A stretch of DNA of 64,000 bases from Levilactobacillus paucivorans (GTDB lineage Bacteria > Bacillota > Bacilli > Lactobacillales > Lactobacillaceae), in NCBI RefSeq assembly GCF_001437125.1, contig NZ_JQCA01000038.1, positions 1-64,000 of the forward strand, written 5' to 3'. Each line of letters starts with the position of its first letter. Within the stretch, counting starts at the first letter, position 1. The position numbers and the translations under genes are program-made. The notes below the pieces were generated by a model that was not told the DNA's origin, did no database searches, and worked only from the letters and a program-made list of their open reading frames with translations. Shown piece by piece: positions 25,834-34,979 of the stretch.

Positions 25834-26931
25834 ATGACGAAACTCGAACAGATTCAGCAGTGGACAGCGGAACACCATGCTAGTATGACCTATTTAAGCA
25901 ATCCCAAAACCATCCAGTACCTCACAGGCTTTGGGAGCGACCCCATCGAACGGGTCTTGGCCTTGGTCGTCTTCCCCGACCAAGACCCCTTTATCTTCGC
26001 CCCTGCACTGGAGGTCGAAGTGATTAAGGCTACCGGATGGGCTTATCCTGTCATCGGTTACCTTGACCATGAAAATCCTTGGGCGATGATTGGCGACCAA
26101 GTCAAAGCCCGCCACGTCAACCCAACTCAAATTGCCATCGAAAAGGGACAACTACCTGTTGCCCGGATGGAAGCCTTGGCTGCACAATTCAGCAACCCCC
26201 ACTTTGATTTAGACCTGACGAGCTTCATCGAACACATGCGTCTGATCAAATCTGCCGAAGAAATCAAGAAACTTGAAATCGCTGGTAAGTGGGACGACTT
26301 CGCCTTCGAACATGGCTTTGCTGCCGTGAAGGCCGGCAAGACGGAACAATCCGCCGTGGCCGAATTACAATATGCCTTGATGAAGGAAGGTATCATGGAA
26401 ATGTCCTTCGGAAGCCTGGTTCAAGCCGGTGCTCACGCCGCAGAACCCCATGGTGCCACCAACGCGACGAAATTCCAAAACAACGAACTCGTTCTCTTTG
26501 ACCTAGGGACCGTTTACGATGGCTACATCTCCGACGCTTCCCGGACGGTGGCCCTCGGCACCCCTACCGCCAAGGAAAAGGAAATCTACGACGTCTGTCT
26601 CGATGCTCAACTGACGGCACAAGCCGCCGTTAAACCTGGCATGACCGCCGCCGAACTCGACAAAATTGCTCGTGACATCATTACCAAGGCCGGCTACGGC
26701 GAATACTTCATTCACCGTCTCGGTCATGGGATGGGGATGAGCGACCACGAATTCCCATCCATCATGGCAGGGAATGACCTGGTCCTCGAACCCGGCATGT
26801 GCTTCTCCATCGAACCCGGTATTTACATCCCTGGTGTCGCTGGGGTCCGGATTGAAGACTGTGTTCACGTCACTGAAGACGGGAGCCTGCCCTTCACCCA
26901 CACTTCAAAAGAATTAACTTACGTTGGCTAA
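25834..26931 (+). CDS. pepQ: Xaa-Pro dipeptidase PepQ
   Basis: Protein of 365 residues, M24 metallopeptidase. The N-terminal creatinase-like domain spans about 1-125 and the pita-bread catalytic domain about 130-360. The metal ligands are visible: Asp in LVLFDLGTV, Asp in YISDASRTV, His in HRLGHGMGM, Glu in FSIEPGIYIPG and Glu in VRIEDCVHV. It releases the N-terminal residue from X-Pro dipeptides in the cytoplasm as the last step of casein or peptide use. ATG behind GAAAGGGTG. Divergent from ccpA with a shared cre. Ends in a strong terminator. Confidence 0.95.
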   Translation: MTKLEQIQQWTAEHHASMTYLSNPKTIQYLTGFGSDPIERVLALVVFPDQDPFIFAPALEVEVIKATGWAYPVIGYLDHENPWAMIGDQVKARHVNPTQIAIEKGQLPVARMEALAAQFSNPHFDLDLTSFIEHMRLIKSAEEIKKLEIAGKWDDFAFEHGFAAVKAGKTEQSAVAELQYALMKEGIMEMSFGSLVQAGAHAAEPHGATNATKFQNNELVLFDLGTVYDGYISDASRTVALGTPTAKEKEIYDVCLDAQLTAQAAVKPGMTAAELDKIARDIITKAGYGEYFIHRLGHGMGMSDHEFPSIMAGNDLVLEPGMCFSIEPGIYIPGVAGVRIEDCVHVTEDGSLPFTHTSKELTYVG

Positions 26932-26953
26932 ACTGAATTAGCCTAGACATGAC

Positions 26954-26995
26954 AAAACCCCGACTTCGCAATCTGCGATGCCGGGGTTTCTTTTT
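26954..26995 (+). terminator. Terminator of pepQ
   Basis: AAACCCCG and CGGGGTTT pair with an inner TTCGCA/TGCGA stem, followed by TTTCTTTTTG. It could also act on the convergent minus-strand gene at 27004. Confidence 0.85.
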
Positions 26996-27003
26996 GAATT
27001 TAT

Positions 27004-27387
27004 TTATTCAGCGTCGGAATCCGTGGCATCCGTCTCCGGATTTTCGTCAGATTCGTCACTGTCGTCTTCGGCATCGTCGGGTGCCAAGTCAGGAACTTCA
27101 GCGCTACTCAAAACGATATCGTCCGCTGGATCGTCATCGGCGGTTGCGGCTGTTTGCCAAGCCGGTGCATCGTCCTTAGCTTCCAAGCGGTCGTTCAAGG
27201 CCTCCTTGAAGTCATCCGCAGCGTCAGCGGCGTAAAAGGCATAGTCGACTGCCCGATCCTTGAGAGCATTGTAACGATCCCGTGCAGCACCCTTGAGGGC
27301 CTCACGTTGTTCCAAGTCAAGCGCATGGTAAGCTGCATATGCGGCACCACCTAAAACTAACCCAGCTAATAACTTGTGTTTTGACAT
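27004..27387 (-). CDS. YtxH-like protein with acidic C-terminus
   Basis: Protein of 127 residues. A short hydrophobic N-terminal segment (about residues 6-22, GLVLGGAAYAAYH) is followed by a helical amphipathic region and a very acidic Asp/Glu/Ser tail (about 80-127). The layout fits the YtxH family of small stress-related surface or membrane proteins. Function unknown. It is 23 bases downstream of the DUF948 gene, as ytxG-ytxH in Bacillus, where the pair also lies close to ccpA. Confidence 0.75.
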   Translation of the reverse strand: MSKHKLLAGLVLGGAAYAAYHALDLEQREALKGAARDRYNALKDRAVDYAFYAADAADDFKEALNDRLEAKDDAPAWQTAATADDDPADDIVLSSAEVPDLAPDDAEDDSDESDENPETDATDSDAE

Positions 27388-27410
27388 TCTAATGACTCCC
27401 TTTCTGTATC

Positions 27411-27815
27411 TTAATCCTTAGATTTATGATTTCTGTAGAGATCAAATGCCGTCTTACCCATCCGAGCAGCGAGTGACGTCTTGGCAGTCGTCTTCGCCGT
27501 CTCGCCGACACGTTCCGTCAGGTTACGGGTAGCCGTGTTCAGGTCAGAAACACTCTCGCCTAAGTCTGCAGCGGCCTGGAAGACCGGATCAATCGTGGCG
27601 ACCTTCTGGTTGACATCCTCTAACAATTCATTCGCGTTGGCCATAATATTTTCAGCTTGATGACTGATGACGTCAATGTCTGACGTCATGGTCTTCACTG
27701 ATTTATTAACTTCACCCAACGTTTTATTCATCTTTACTAAGAACATGCCAATGAAGAGGACCAGAATCAAAAACGCAATTGCTGCGATTAGGCCCGCTAC
27801 TTGTCCACCGGTCAT
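27411..27815 (-). CDS. DUF948 domain protein (YtxG-like)
   Basis: Protein of 134 residues. One transmembrane helix (about 7-27) is followed by a helical, coiled-coil-like domain with regular hydrophobic spacing (SVKTMTSDIDVISHQAENIM), typical of DUF948 / YtxG. Members are predicted chemotaxis-receptor-like structures without known function. The ATG follows GGAGGGG. It is co-transcribed with the YtxH-like gene and belongs to the conserved neighbourhood of ccpA. Confidence 0.82.
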   Translation of the reverse strand: MTGGQVAGLIAAIAFLILVLFIGMFLVKMNKTLGEVNKSVKTMTSDIDVISHQAENIMANANELLEDVNQKVATIDPVFQAAADLGESVSDLNTATRNLTERVGETAKTTAKTSLAARMGKTAFDLYRNHKSKD

Positions 27816-27987
27816 GACAACCCCTCCTTGTACTCAGTTACTTACCAATAGAATAGCATTCTCACCAGGCTGGTGCAATTAAAACCCCGAATTATCCCGG
27901 CTTTTCTCGCCGGATGCTGGGCGTCATTCGTAAAATCTGCTAAACTAAAACCAGCATTTAAATCTGAATTTAAGGGAGGCACGTTTC

Positions 27988-28854
27988 TTGACGGCCTTAA
28001 TATCCACAACAGCCACGAGTTCCAAGGGGCTGCAACATTATCTAAATACCTTTAACTGGGAGGACCTCTGGCACCTAATCACCAGTCGCTTTCTGACCCT
28101 TCTCTTTCTGACTGTGCTCTTTTTCTTCGTCAACCTCGTCGGGAAGGCTATTCTTAAACGGAGCTTCAAGCGTTACCTGGACCCCAAACAAGGATCGAAC
28201 AATCGACTCCAAACCATTAGCATGCTCTCCATGAATATCTTTCACTACACGATCTTGTTCTTCTGGCTGTATGCCATGCTCTCTACCCTGGGCGTTCCGG
28301 TTGGCACACTAATCGCTGGTGCTGGAATCTTCAGTTTGGCTTTAGGGCTCGGGGCCCAAGGCTTCGTGAGTGACCTAGTCACCGGGGTTTCTATCCTCAT
28401 GGAACAACAGATCGATGTCGGCGAAACCGTCAAGATCGGGACGATTGAAGGCGTGGTCACGGCAATTGGTTTGCGAACAACTCAGGTGACGAGTGCCGAT
28501 GGAACGATTAATTTCATTCCCAACCGGAACATCACCATTGTCTCCAACCGTTCACGAAACAACATGCGGGCCACGGTGAACATCCCCATTGCCCCCACGA
28601 CACCCGTTGAGCAGTTACGCCCCATCATCGAACAGGTCAATCAAGAACTCCTACCAAAACATCCCGGCGTCATTGGGACACCCCTGCCAACCGGGGTGGT
28701 CACCTTACCTACTGGGGAGTTGGTCTATCAAGTCAGCCTCGTGTGCGAGAGTGGCACTCAATTCTCACTACAGGCTATCTTTCTCACAGCTTATCTCAAA
28801 GCGATTCGCCAGGCCGGGATCAAATTACCTGCCCATACGCCGACTCAAGTCTAA
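27988..28854 (+). CDS. MscS-family mechanosensitive channel
   Basis: Protein of 288 residues starting at a TTG (27988) eight bases behind GGGAGG. Three transmembrane segments (about 30-52, 80-100, 108-130); the third is Gly/Ala-rich (IAGAGIFSLALGLGAQGFV), matching the MscS pore helix TM3. Then come the beta domain with IGTIEGVVTAIGLRTTQV and a C-terminal alpha/beta domain. MscS channels open on membrane tension and release solutes during hypo-osmotic shock. The family also includes slower gated channels, so the physiological stimulus is inference. Confidence 0.92.
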   Translation: MTALISTTATSSKGLQHYLNTFNWEDLWHLITSRFLTLLFLTVLFFFVNLVGKAILKRSFKRYLDPKQGSNNRLQTISMLSMNIFHYTILFFWLYAMLSTLGVPVGTLIAGAGIFSLALGLGAQGFVSDLVTGVSILMEQQIDVGETVKIGTIEGVVTAIGLRTTQVTSADGTINFIPNRNITIVSNRSRNNMRATVNIPIAPTTPVEQLRPIIEQVNQELLPKHPGVIGTPLPTGVVTLPTGELVYQVSLVCESGTQFSLQAIFLTAYLKAIRQAGIKLPAHTPTQV

Positions 28855-28870
28855 CTAAATAGGATCTAAT

Positions 28871-28900
28871 AAAGCCAGGACATCACCGTCCTGGCTTTTT
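28871..28900. terminator. Bidirectional terminator
   Basis: AAAGCCAGGAC and GTCCTGGCTTT pair perfectly over 11 bp with a 6-base loop and T-rich tails. Shared by the channel gene and the convergent cbpB. Confidence 0.9.
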
Positions 28901-28909
28901 CTTGTGTCT

Positions 28910-29410
28910 CTATGAATGGCTGTGTAACGGCGTTTTTGCCGTCAATTGCTTAGGGGTAACGTCGTAATTGACGTGTAAGTTATGCGCCAAATAATTAATT
29001 CGTTTTAACAGTTCTCGCCGGGTGATGATCCCTTGGAAAACCTGATGGTCATCGATCAACGGAATAAAGGGATCGTCCACCAAATAGTTCAAGATCGTTT
29101 CCAATTTTTTCGGATCATCGACCCAATGGCCAACCGGCGACATCGCATCCGCCACTTTATAATGACTGAGCTGGTCAACCGCGGCCCCGGGAACCTGCAA
29201 GAGCTTGTCGGTAATCGCCGCTAGGGAAATCATCCCCTGAAGGTGATCGTCGGCGGCCAACACCGGAATCCGGTTGTACCCCACCTTGGAGAGCACCATC
29301 AAGGCGTGTTCCAACGTATTGCTGGCCGTGACATTGGCAACCACGTCGGCGGGAATGACATAGCTTCTGGTATCCTTCAAAAGCATCTGCTCGACAGCAG
29401 TATCAATCAT
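28910..29410 (-). CDS. cbpB: CBS-domain protein CbpB (YkuL type)
   Basis: Protein of 166 residues made of two CBS domains, about 20-80 and 90-150. The segments MVLSKVGYNRIPVL and LNYLVDDPFIPLID fit the CbpB/DarB family. In Bacillus and Listeria, members bind cyclic di-AMP and interact with the stringent-response synthetase Rel. That function here is by homology only. It lies 18 bases after the ysnB-like gene, at the end of a murI-rdgB-ysnB-cbpB unit. Confidence 0.85.
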   Translation of the reverse strand: MIDTAVEQMLLKDTRSYVIPADVVANVTASNTLEHALMVLSKVGYNRIPVLAADDHLQGMISLAAITDKLLQVPGAAVDQLSHYKVADAMSPVGHWVDDPKKLETILNYLVDDPFIPLIDDHQVFQGIITRRELLKRINYLAHNLHVNYDVTPKQLTAKTPLHSHS

Positions 29411-29428
29411 AAGCTAAAATCATCCTTT

Positions 29429-29953
29429 CTACGCGTTGCTGTGATCAAAGGTAAACTTGAGGTCGGCAATCGGCTGTGCCTGACGATCGACGTACTGCAC
29501 CACCGTCTGAGTCGCCGTCACCGTGACCAGGGCGGCCGTGCCCCCTAAGTAACGATACTCCCCACGTGGCTGGCTAATACTGCCGGGATTCACGAACAAC
29601 CGGCCGTCAACCTGTTCGGCTGCCAGTCGATGCGTGTGTCCATAAAAAATAATCGTTGCCTGCACCGCTTGAGCTCGCAGATCCAACTGCGTCAGGTCAT
29701 AGTTAACGACGTCATGATGACCGTGAGTCAGCATGACCTGACGACCCGCGACTTCAGGCGTCAAAACTAGCGGAAATTTAGCATCGAAGTCCATGTTACC
29801 CCCAACCGCATAAGCGTCCTTAAACCACGGATCGCTGGCTGGCATCTCGGAATCCCCACAGTGAAAGATGACATCAGGTTTCAATTGGTCGCGCAGTGTC
29901 GACAAAATGGCCGTATCTCCGTGATTATCACTGACAACTAACCATCGACTCAT
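29429..29953 (-). CDS. Metallophosphoesterase, YsnB/YfcE (MJ0936) family
   Basis: Protein of 174 residues with the ATG at 29953 behind GGGAGG; the upstream in-frame start is not supported. Motifs: VSDNHGD (residues 6-12), FHCGDSE, GGNMD, LTHGHHD and YGHTHR, building the binuclear metal site. The fold acts on phosphodiesters such as bis-p-nitrophenyl phosphate; biological substrates of this group are not settled. The start lies two bases after the rdgB stop, so they are coupled. rdgB-ysnB adjacency is a common feature in Firmicutes. Confidence 0.88.
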   Translation of the reverse strand: MSRWLVVSDNHGDTAILSTLRDQLKPDVIFHCGDSEMPASDPWFKDAYAVGGNMDFDAKFPLVLTPEVAGRQVMLTHGHHDVVNYDLTQLDLRAQAVQATIIFYGHTHRLAAEQVDGRLFVNPGSISQPRGEYRYLGGTAALVTVTATQTVVQYVDRQAQPIADLKFTFDHSNA

Positions 29954-29955
29954 TG

Positions 29956-30555
29956 CTAGGCCTCCCACCATTCATCAAACTTTGGTAACATCGCAGCGGT
30001 TGCCTTGGCACGATGACTGTGTTGGTTTTTCTTCGCCAATCCCATTTCGGCAAACGTCTGACCTTCACTCGGCACGTAGAATAAGGGATCGTAGCCAAAG
30101 CCATCGTGGCCTCGTGGGGCCGTCAAGATCACGCCACGAACCTCACCCGTGGCCACTAACTTCTTGCCATCAGGCTTAATCAGGACCAGTGAGGTATGGA
30201 AGGCCGCCGTCCGCTTCTCAGCAGGAACACCGGCTAAGTTTGCCAATAATTTAGCATTATTCTTCGCATCGTCATGGTCACCGGCATAGCGGGCAGAATA
30301 GATGCCCGGTTCGCCATTCAAGGCATCCACCATCAAGCCAGAATCATCGGCCAAAACAGGTAACTGAGTTTCTTGAGCCACCGAAGTCGCCTTGAGTTCG
30401 GCATTTTCAGTAAAGGTCTTGCCAGTCTCGTTGACTTGCTTCAAATCAGGGAAGTCGGCTAATGTTTTAACGGTCAATCCCTTAGGTTCGAAGATGGCCC
30501 GAAATTCCTGAGCCTTCCCCGGATTATTCGTCGCAACTACAATCGTGTTTGTCAT
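29956..30555 (-). CDS. rdgB: XTP/dITP pyrophosphatase (HAM1/RdgB)
   Basis: Protein of 199 residues. Signatures: VATNNPGKAQEF at residues 6-17, LADDSGLMVDALNG near 70-83 with the catalytic Asp, GIYSARYAG, and GFGYDPLFY. It hydrolyses non-canonical purine triphosphates (dITP, XTP) to monophosphates, keeping them out of DNA and RNA. Overlaps murI by 4 bases. Confidence 0.94.
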   Translation of the reverse strand: MTNTIVVATNNPGKAQEFRAIFEPKGLTVKTLADFPDLKQVNETGKTFTENAELKATSVAQETQLPVLADDSGLMVDALNGEPGIYSARYAGDHDDAKNNAKLLANLAGVPAEKRTAAFHTSLVLIKPDGKKLVATGEVRGVILTAPRGHDGFGYDPLFYVPSEGQTFAEMGLAKKNQHSHRAKATAAMLPKFDEWWEA

Positions 30556-31385
30556 TTGTCATTAACCTCCAAGGTTGTGGTAAGTTCGCTGAGTGGTAAG
30601 TGCATCGCCTGAACCGGTGTCTGGTCCAACCAGTGATTGGCTAAGTTGTTAAAGTCTGCTGCATTTCCAGTGGTGTAGTAAGTGGCTGATGACCCTGTCT
30701 TCGGATTAGCCAGGTTCCAGTAATCTAGGAGCGACGTGACCATGTTGGCCGTTGCGGTTCCCGGATCTACCAAGGTCACCTGGTCCCCCATGACCTCCTG
30801 AATAAGTGGCCGTAACAGAGGGAAATGCGTGCACCCCATAACCAAGGTGTCAATGTCTTGGTCCAGCAATGGCGCTAAATCAGTGGCCACTACTTGTTTG
30901 GCGTGGTCTGACGTCAGATCGTTGGCCTCTACCAAGGTCACCAAATCCTGACAGGCCACTGAAACCACCGTATTACGGTTATCCTTGGCCAAAATCGTTT
31001 GGCGATATTGGTCACTCTTCACGGTCCCGGTGGTCGCAATCACCCCGATCCGGTGGTTACGGGTGACCTGAGTTGCCGCCCGTGCTCCCGGAGCAATCAC
31101 CCCAACAACGGGAATATCGAGTTCTTTTTGCATAGTGGTTAAAGCCGCTGCAGTAGCGGTATTACAGGCAATCACCAGCATCTTAATGTGTGCTTCTCGC
31201 TGTAGGAAACGGGCAATCTGCCGCGTAAACTTGGTAACCTCTGCAACCGTTCTCGGGCCGTATGGTAAACGCGCCTGATCCCCCAAAAACACCGTGTCTT
31301 CGGTGGGCAACAAGCGCTGTACTTTTTTAAGTACCGTTAAGCCGCCGACTCCTGAATCCATTAACCCAATTGGACTATTCTGCAT
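30552..31385 (-). CDS. murI: Glutamate racemase
   Basis: Protein of 277 residues. N-terminal IGLMDSGVGGLTVLKKV (residues 6-22), the catalytic Cys in VIACNTATAA and the second Cys in MGCTHFPLLRP are the active-site pair. It makes D-glutamate for peptidoglycan. First gene in a four-gene unit with rdgB, ysnB and cbpB, an order seen in many lactobacilli. The ATG lies 12 bases after a purine-rich AAGGAGCG. Confidence 0.95.
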   Translation of the reverse strand: MQNSPIGLMDSGVGGLTVLKKVQRLLPTEDTVFLGDQARLPYGPRTVAEVTKFTRQIARFLQREAHIKMLVIACNTATAAALTTMQKELDIPVVGVIAPGARAATQVTRNHRIGVIATTGTVKSDQYRQTILAKDNRNTVVSVACQDLVTLVEANDLTSDHAKQVVATDLAPLLDQDIDTLVMGCTHFPLLRPLIQEVMGDQVTLVDPGTATANMVTSLLDYWNLANPKTGSSATYYTTGNAADFNNLANHWLDQTPVQAMHLPLSELTTTLEVNDK

Positions 31386-31531
31386 GAATCAACGCTCCTT
31401 TGTCATTGCTTGAATCTATATTATCGCCTTTTTCTGAACCGGTTTCAAGCAACACCCCCACTAAAACTCAGATCCGAGGGATAAAAAAGCCTTAAATTTA
31501 GTTACAGTCCAGCGTTCCCTTTATTTTAAGG

Positions 31532-31537
31532 TATAAT
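31532..31537 (+). promoter_or_regulatory. -10 element of the DUF2507 gene
   Basis: A perfect TATAAT with no good -35. An in-frame ATG overlaps it, so translation from that ATG would lack a leader. The GTG at 31575 is therefore the better start. Confidence 0.5.
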
Positions 31538-31574
31538 GAAATTAGAATCTAAACGGAAAAAGGAGTCAACCCTC

Positions 31575-32090
31575 GTGAAAAACCTCTACGAAACTGTCAT
31601 GGGCGATGCCGCTGGTGCGCCCTATCTCCCCCAATTTATTCTTCGCGACGCCTTGTTACCAGAGCTCCTCGGTGATGATCAAGGTGCTATCGGCTACTGG
31701 GCTGGCAAATCATTGGCCCGAAAGTTCCCCGTTGGCAATCCCAACGACGCCGCGGTGTTCTTCGCCCAAGCAGGTTTTGGTACCTTGACCTTGGAGAAGC
31801 AGACCGCCCAGATGACGCGCTGGCAACTCGCTGGCGAACCTGTTCGGCTACGACTCAAGATGGGGGCCGAAGCTGACTTCACCCTTGAAGCTGGTTTTCT
31901 CGCCGAAATGATGTCGCAACAACTTGGGGTCGTCACCGAAGCCGAACTAACCGAAACGCCTCGAAAGTTACGCAACCAAGCTGTGTTCTTCGACGTCTAC
32001 ACCGATCCAGATGATCTCATCCCTGACTTTGATGCCCCAACACCACTGGATTTGGTCACGCCACCTGCGACCGAAGATCCTCAAGCTTAA
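31575..32090 (+). CDS. DUF2507 family protein (YslB-like)
   Basis: Protein of 171 residues from the GTG at 31575 behind AAAAAGGAG. It fits DUF2507 / YslB: N-terminal LYETVMGDAAGAPYLPQFILRD and the central LLGDDQGAIGYWAGKSLARKFP, the family's V4R-like hydrocarbon-binding fold. Members have no established function; they are common beside murI and trxA-mutS2 in lactobacilli, as here. The Asp/Pro-rich C-terminus is disordered. There are no enzyme motifs. Confidence 0.78.
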   Translation: MKNLYETVMGDAAGAPYLPQFILRDALLPELLGDDQGAIGYWAGKSLARKFPVGNPNDAAVFFAQAGFGTLTLEKQTAQMTRWQLAGEPVRLRLKMGAEADFTLEAGFLAEMMSQQLGVVTEAELTETPRKLRNQAVFFDVYTDPDDLIPDFDAPTPLDLVTPPATEDPQA

Positions 32091-32106
32091 TTTTAAAATT
32101 TGAGTC

Positions 32107-32150
32107 AAAAAGAAAGATCACCACCGGTAAAAATCGGTGGTGATCTTTTT
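32107..32150. terminator. Bidirectional terminator
   Basis: AAAGATCACCACCG and CGGTGGTGATCTTT form a 14-bp perfect stem with an 8-base loop and T-rich tails. Shared by the DUF2507 gene and trxA. Confidence 0.93.
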
Positions 32151-32152
32151 AG

Positions 32153-32467
32153 TTAGGCTTCGAGATATTGATCTAAAATCTTCTTTAATTGATCTTTGGA
32201 GTGGTAACCCACGATTGAGTCGACCACTTTGCCGTCCTTCTTAACCAATAAGGTTGGAATACTCATGATCCCAAAGGATTGTGGCGTGTTCGGGTTGGCA
32301 TCAACATCCATCTTGTTAAAGGTGACGTTGTCCATTTCCTCAGCCAATTGTTCAACGACAGGTGATTGCATCCGACAAGGACCACACCAAGTTGCCCAAA
32401 AGTCTGTCAGCGTCACGCCGGTTGCCGTATCATTTTCGAAGGTTTTATCTGTTGTTTCCGTAACCAT
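32153..32467 (-). CDS. trxA: Thioredoxin
   Basis: Protein of 104 residues from the ATG at 32467 behind AAAAGGGAGG. The active site FWATWCGPCRM lies near residue 30 (Trp-Cys-Gly-Pro-Cys). The cis-Pro is in SIPTLLVKKDGK. Thioredoxin fold, normal length. It reduces protein disulfides in the cytoplasm. Immediately downstream of mutS2, an arrangement shared with Bacillus and lactobacilli. The upstream extension of the frame has no ribosome-binding site. Confidence 0.96.
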   Translation of the reverse strand: MVTETTDKTFENDTATGVTLTDFWATWCGPCRMQSPVVEQLAEEMDNVTFNKMDVDANPNTPQSFGIMSIPTLLVKKDGKVVDSIVGYHSKDQLKKILDQYLEA

Positions 32468-32584
32468 CGTATTGCCTCCCTTTTCGTCATGGCGGTCAGA
32501 AACGGCCGCTGGTCTTAACTTCAAGTCTCAGTCTAACAGACTGAGCCAAAATCACAACTAAATTGCTTACAACTAATTAGTGGG

Positions 32585-34948
32585 TTACTTGAAACGGACC
32601 ACGGTTGATCCATCCCCACCCGCATTTGCCGGTGAGAACCCAAAGATCTTGATCCGATTGTTACGCCTCAGATACTCGGTAACGCCTTTACGTAAGGCCC
32701 CGGTACCTTTCCCGTGAATAATCGTAACCGATGGATAACCGGCTAACAAGGCCGAATCAATATAACGGTCGACCTCAGCCATGGCTTCTTCATAGCGGTG
32801 ACCCCGCAGATCCAAGGTTGGTGACATGCCGTTAGACCCGGTCCGGCGAACCGTGGCTCGCGGCTGTTTGGCACTCTTGGCTGGGTCCTTGGCCTTCTCC
32901 ATATCACGCGTGGCGATCTTCATCTTCAGGATACCCAACTGAACTTCCCAATTGTTATCATCGAGCTGTTCGACGAGGACCCCAACTTGACCGTAAGACT
33001 TCACCAGCACGCTGTCACCCTTATGGAAGTCCAACTTGGCCTTCTCACGACGTAACACCCGGTTCTTCTTGAGCTTAGTGTCCTGTTGGAGCGCGTTCAA
33101 GGCCCCCTGAGCGGCAATCAACTCGTCTTCCTTCACGACGCTCTGACCGGCCGCTAACTGCTTCTTACGGAGGTCCGCAATGATTTGGTTGGCTCGCTTG
33201 CGAGACTCATCAACCAACCGGTTGGCTTCTCGTTTTGCATCGGTCATGAGGTGATCCTTCTGTTGCTGATACTGTTCGAACTGTTGTTGTAACTGGCCGT
33301 GTAACTCGTCGGCGTCCTTCAACTCTTGGCTGAGTTGGGCCGCGTCGGCATCCACCCGGCGTTTCTGTTCGGTCAGGTCACTAATCATGGCGTTTAAGTC
33401 CTGACTATCCTGATCAGTTAAGTTCCGAGCCGCGGACACAATCTGTTCGGGCATGCCTAAACGGGCCGCAATGTCTAAGGCGTTACTCCGTCCAGGAATC
33501 CCAATCAGCAAGTGATACGTGGGCTGAAGCGTATTGCCATCAAATTCCATGCTGGCATTGATCGTTTCTGGCCGATTATACCCGTAGGCCTTCAGCTCTG
33601 GATAGTGGGTTGAAGCCATCACGTAACTCCCAAGGGCACCAATCTCATCGAGAATGGCAATCGCTAGGGCTGCCCCTTCTTGCGGATCGGTCCCGGCCCC
33701 TAATTCATCGACGACGATCAGGCTGCGTTCGTCGGCGTGCTTCAGAATGGCCACGATATTCTCCATATGACCGGAGAAGGTACTCAAGCTTTGTTCGATG
33801 GATTGTTCATCCCCGATATCGGCGAAGATGTCATCGAAGACCCCGATAACACTGTTTTCATTAGCCGGAATGAAGAGTCCTGATTGCCCCATCAACTGAA
33901 CCAAGGCCAGCGTCTTTAAGGTAATCGTCTTCCCACCGGTATTAGGCCCCGTTACGATGATGGCCTTGTAATCCTTGCCAATCGCAATGTCATTGGCCAC
34001 GACCTTGTGGGGATCGATCAAGGGATGCCGGGCCTGTCGCAAATCAACTTGATTGTCCAAAGACAGCTTGGGTTCCGTAGCCTTCATGTGATGTGCATAT
34101 TTCGCCTTGGCATTGATGAAGTCGAAGTGCCCGAGAATTTCCGAGTTTCGTAGAATTTCATCCTGATAAGGATCCAGCAATGCTGTTAATTCGGCTAGAA
34201 TTCGTTGTTCCTCATGCCGTTCGTCAATCTGATTCTGCCGTAACCGGTTGTTCAGACCCACGACAGCTTGTGGTTCGATGAACAGCGTCTGACCACTGGC
34301 ACTCTGGTCGTGCACGATGCCACCGAAACGTTGCTTGTATTCGGCCCGCACCGGAATCACATACCGGTCATCACGAATCGTGACGATGGTCTCGCTGAGG
34401 TACTTGGCATCCTTGCCCCGCGTATACTGATCCATGGTGCTCCGGATAGCTGCCTCAGTCTGCGTGATGTGTTGACGAATCTGACGAAGAGCTGGCGAAG
34501 CCTCATCCGTGATGTGGCCATCCCCTTCTAGCGAGGTTCGGAGCCGTCGTGTCACTTCGGGCAACGTGACGAGTTCTTTAACCACCCGGTCCAAACGTTG
34601 TAGGTCGACTTCCTTTTCGGCTAAATCACGGAAGAACTTCACGACTGATCCGGTGGTCCACAGAACACGACTGATCTGGGCTAGTTCCAGGCCATTTAAC
34701 GCCGCATCCATTGCCAATCGATGTAGGTGCGGTCGAATATCATCAAGCTTAGGCAACGGAATGCCGTTCTCCAAACGATAGATATCCGCCCCATCCTTAG
34801 ATTCAGCGAGCCAGATCTGCAAGGTCTTGGCATCCGCCGTTGGTTGGAGCTGGCTTAATTCATGTTGACCGGCGGCAGAGACTAAATAACCCTGTAGTCC
34901 CTGCTTAATCCGATCGTATTCCATAATTTTTAAGGTTTTTTGATTCAT
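32585..34948 (-). CDS. mutS2: Endonuclease MutS2
   Basis: Protein of 787 residues from the ATG at 34948 (MNQKTLKIMEYDRIK) behind GAAAGGAACG. Domains: clamp/lever core (about 1-300), ABC ATPase with Walker A TGPNTGGKT (about 335-343) and Walker B LIVVDELGAGTDPQEGAAL, a coiled-coil segment (about 520-620), a KOW-like piece, and a C-terminal Smr domain (about 705-787) with LDLRGHRYEEA and IIHGKGTGALRKG. It suppresses homologous recombination; Bacillus MutS2 also splits collided ribosomes. No mismatch-binding domain is present. It lies after cvpA and before trxA on the minus strand. Confidence 0.95.
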   Translation of the reverse strand: MNQKTLKIMEYDRIKQGLQGYLVSAAGQHELSQLQPTADAKTLQIWLAESKDGADIYRLENGIPLPKLDDIRPHLHRLAMDAALNGLELAQISRVLWTTGSVVKFFRDLAEKEVDLQRLDRVVKELVTLPEVTRRLRTSLEGDGHITDEASPALRQIRQHITQTEAAIRSTMDQYTRGKDAKYLSETIVTIRDDRYVIPVRAEYKQRFGGIVHDQSASGQTLFIEPQAVVGLNNRLRQNQIDERHEEQRILAELTALLDPYQDEILRNSEILGHFDFINAKAKYAHHMKATEPKLSLDNQVDLRQARHPLIDPHKVVANDIAIGKDYKAIIVTGPNTGGKTITLKTLALVQLMGQSGLFIPANENSVIGVFDDIFADIGDEQSIEQSLSTFSGHMENIVAILKHADERSLIVVDELGAGTDPQEGAALAIAILDEIGALGSYVMASTHYPELKAYGYNRPETINASMEFDGNTLQPTYHLLIGIPGRSNALDIAARLGMPEQIVSAARNLTDQDSQDLNAMISDLTEQKRRVDADAAQLSQELKDADELHGQLQQQFEQYQQQKDHLMTDAKREANRLVDESRKRANQIIADLRKKQLAAGQSVVKEDELIAAQGALNALQQDTKLKKNRVLRREKAKLDFHKGDSVLVKSYGQVGVLVEQLDDNNWEVQLGILKMKIATRDMEKAKDPAKSAKQPRATVRRTGSNGMSPTLDLRGHRYEEAMAEVDRYIDSALLAGYPSVTIIHGKGTGALRKGVTEYLRRNNRIKIFGFSPANAGGDGSTVVRFK

Positions 34949-34979
34949 AAGACGTTCCTTTCTCACGAACAGTCGGACA

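Noticed and set aside
31430..31460. cre-like palindrome TGAAACCGGTTCA upstream of murI
   Set aside because: Differs from the cre consensus in its second half, and murI is not a typical CcpA target.
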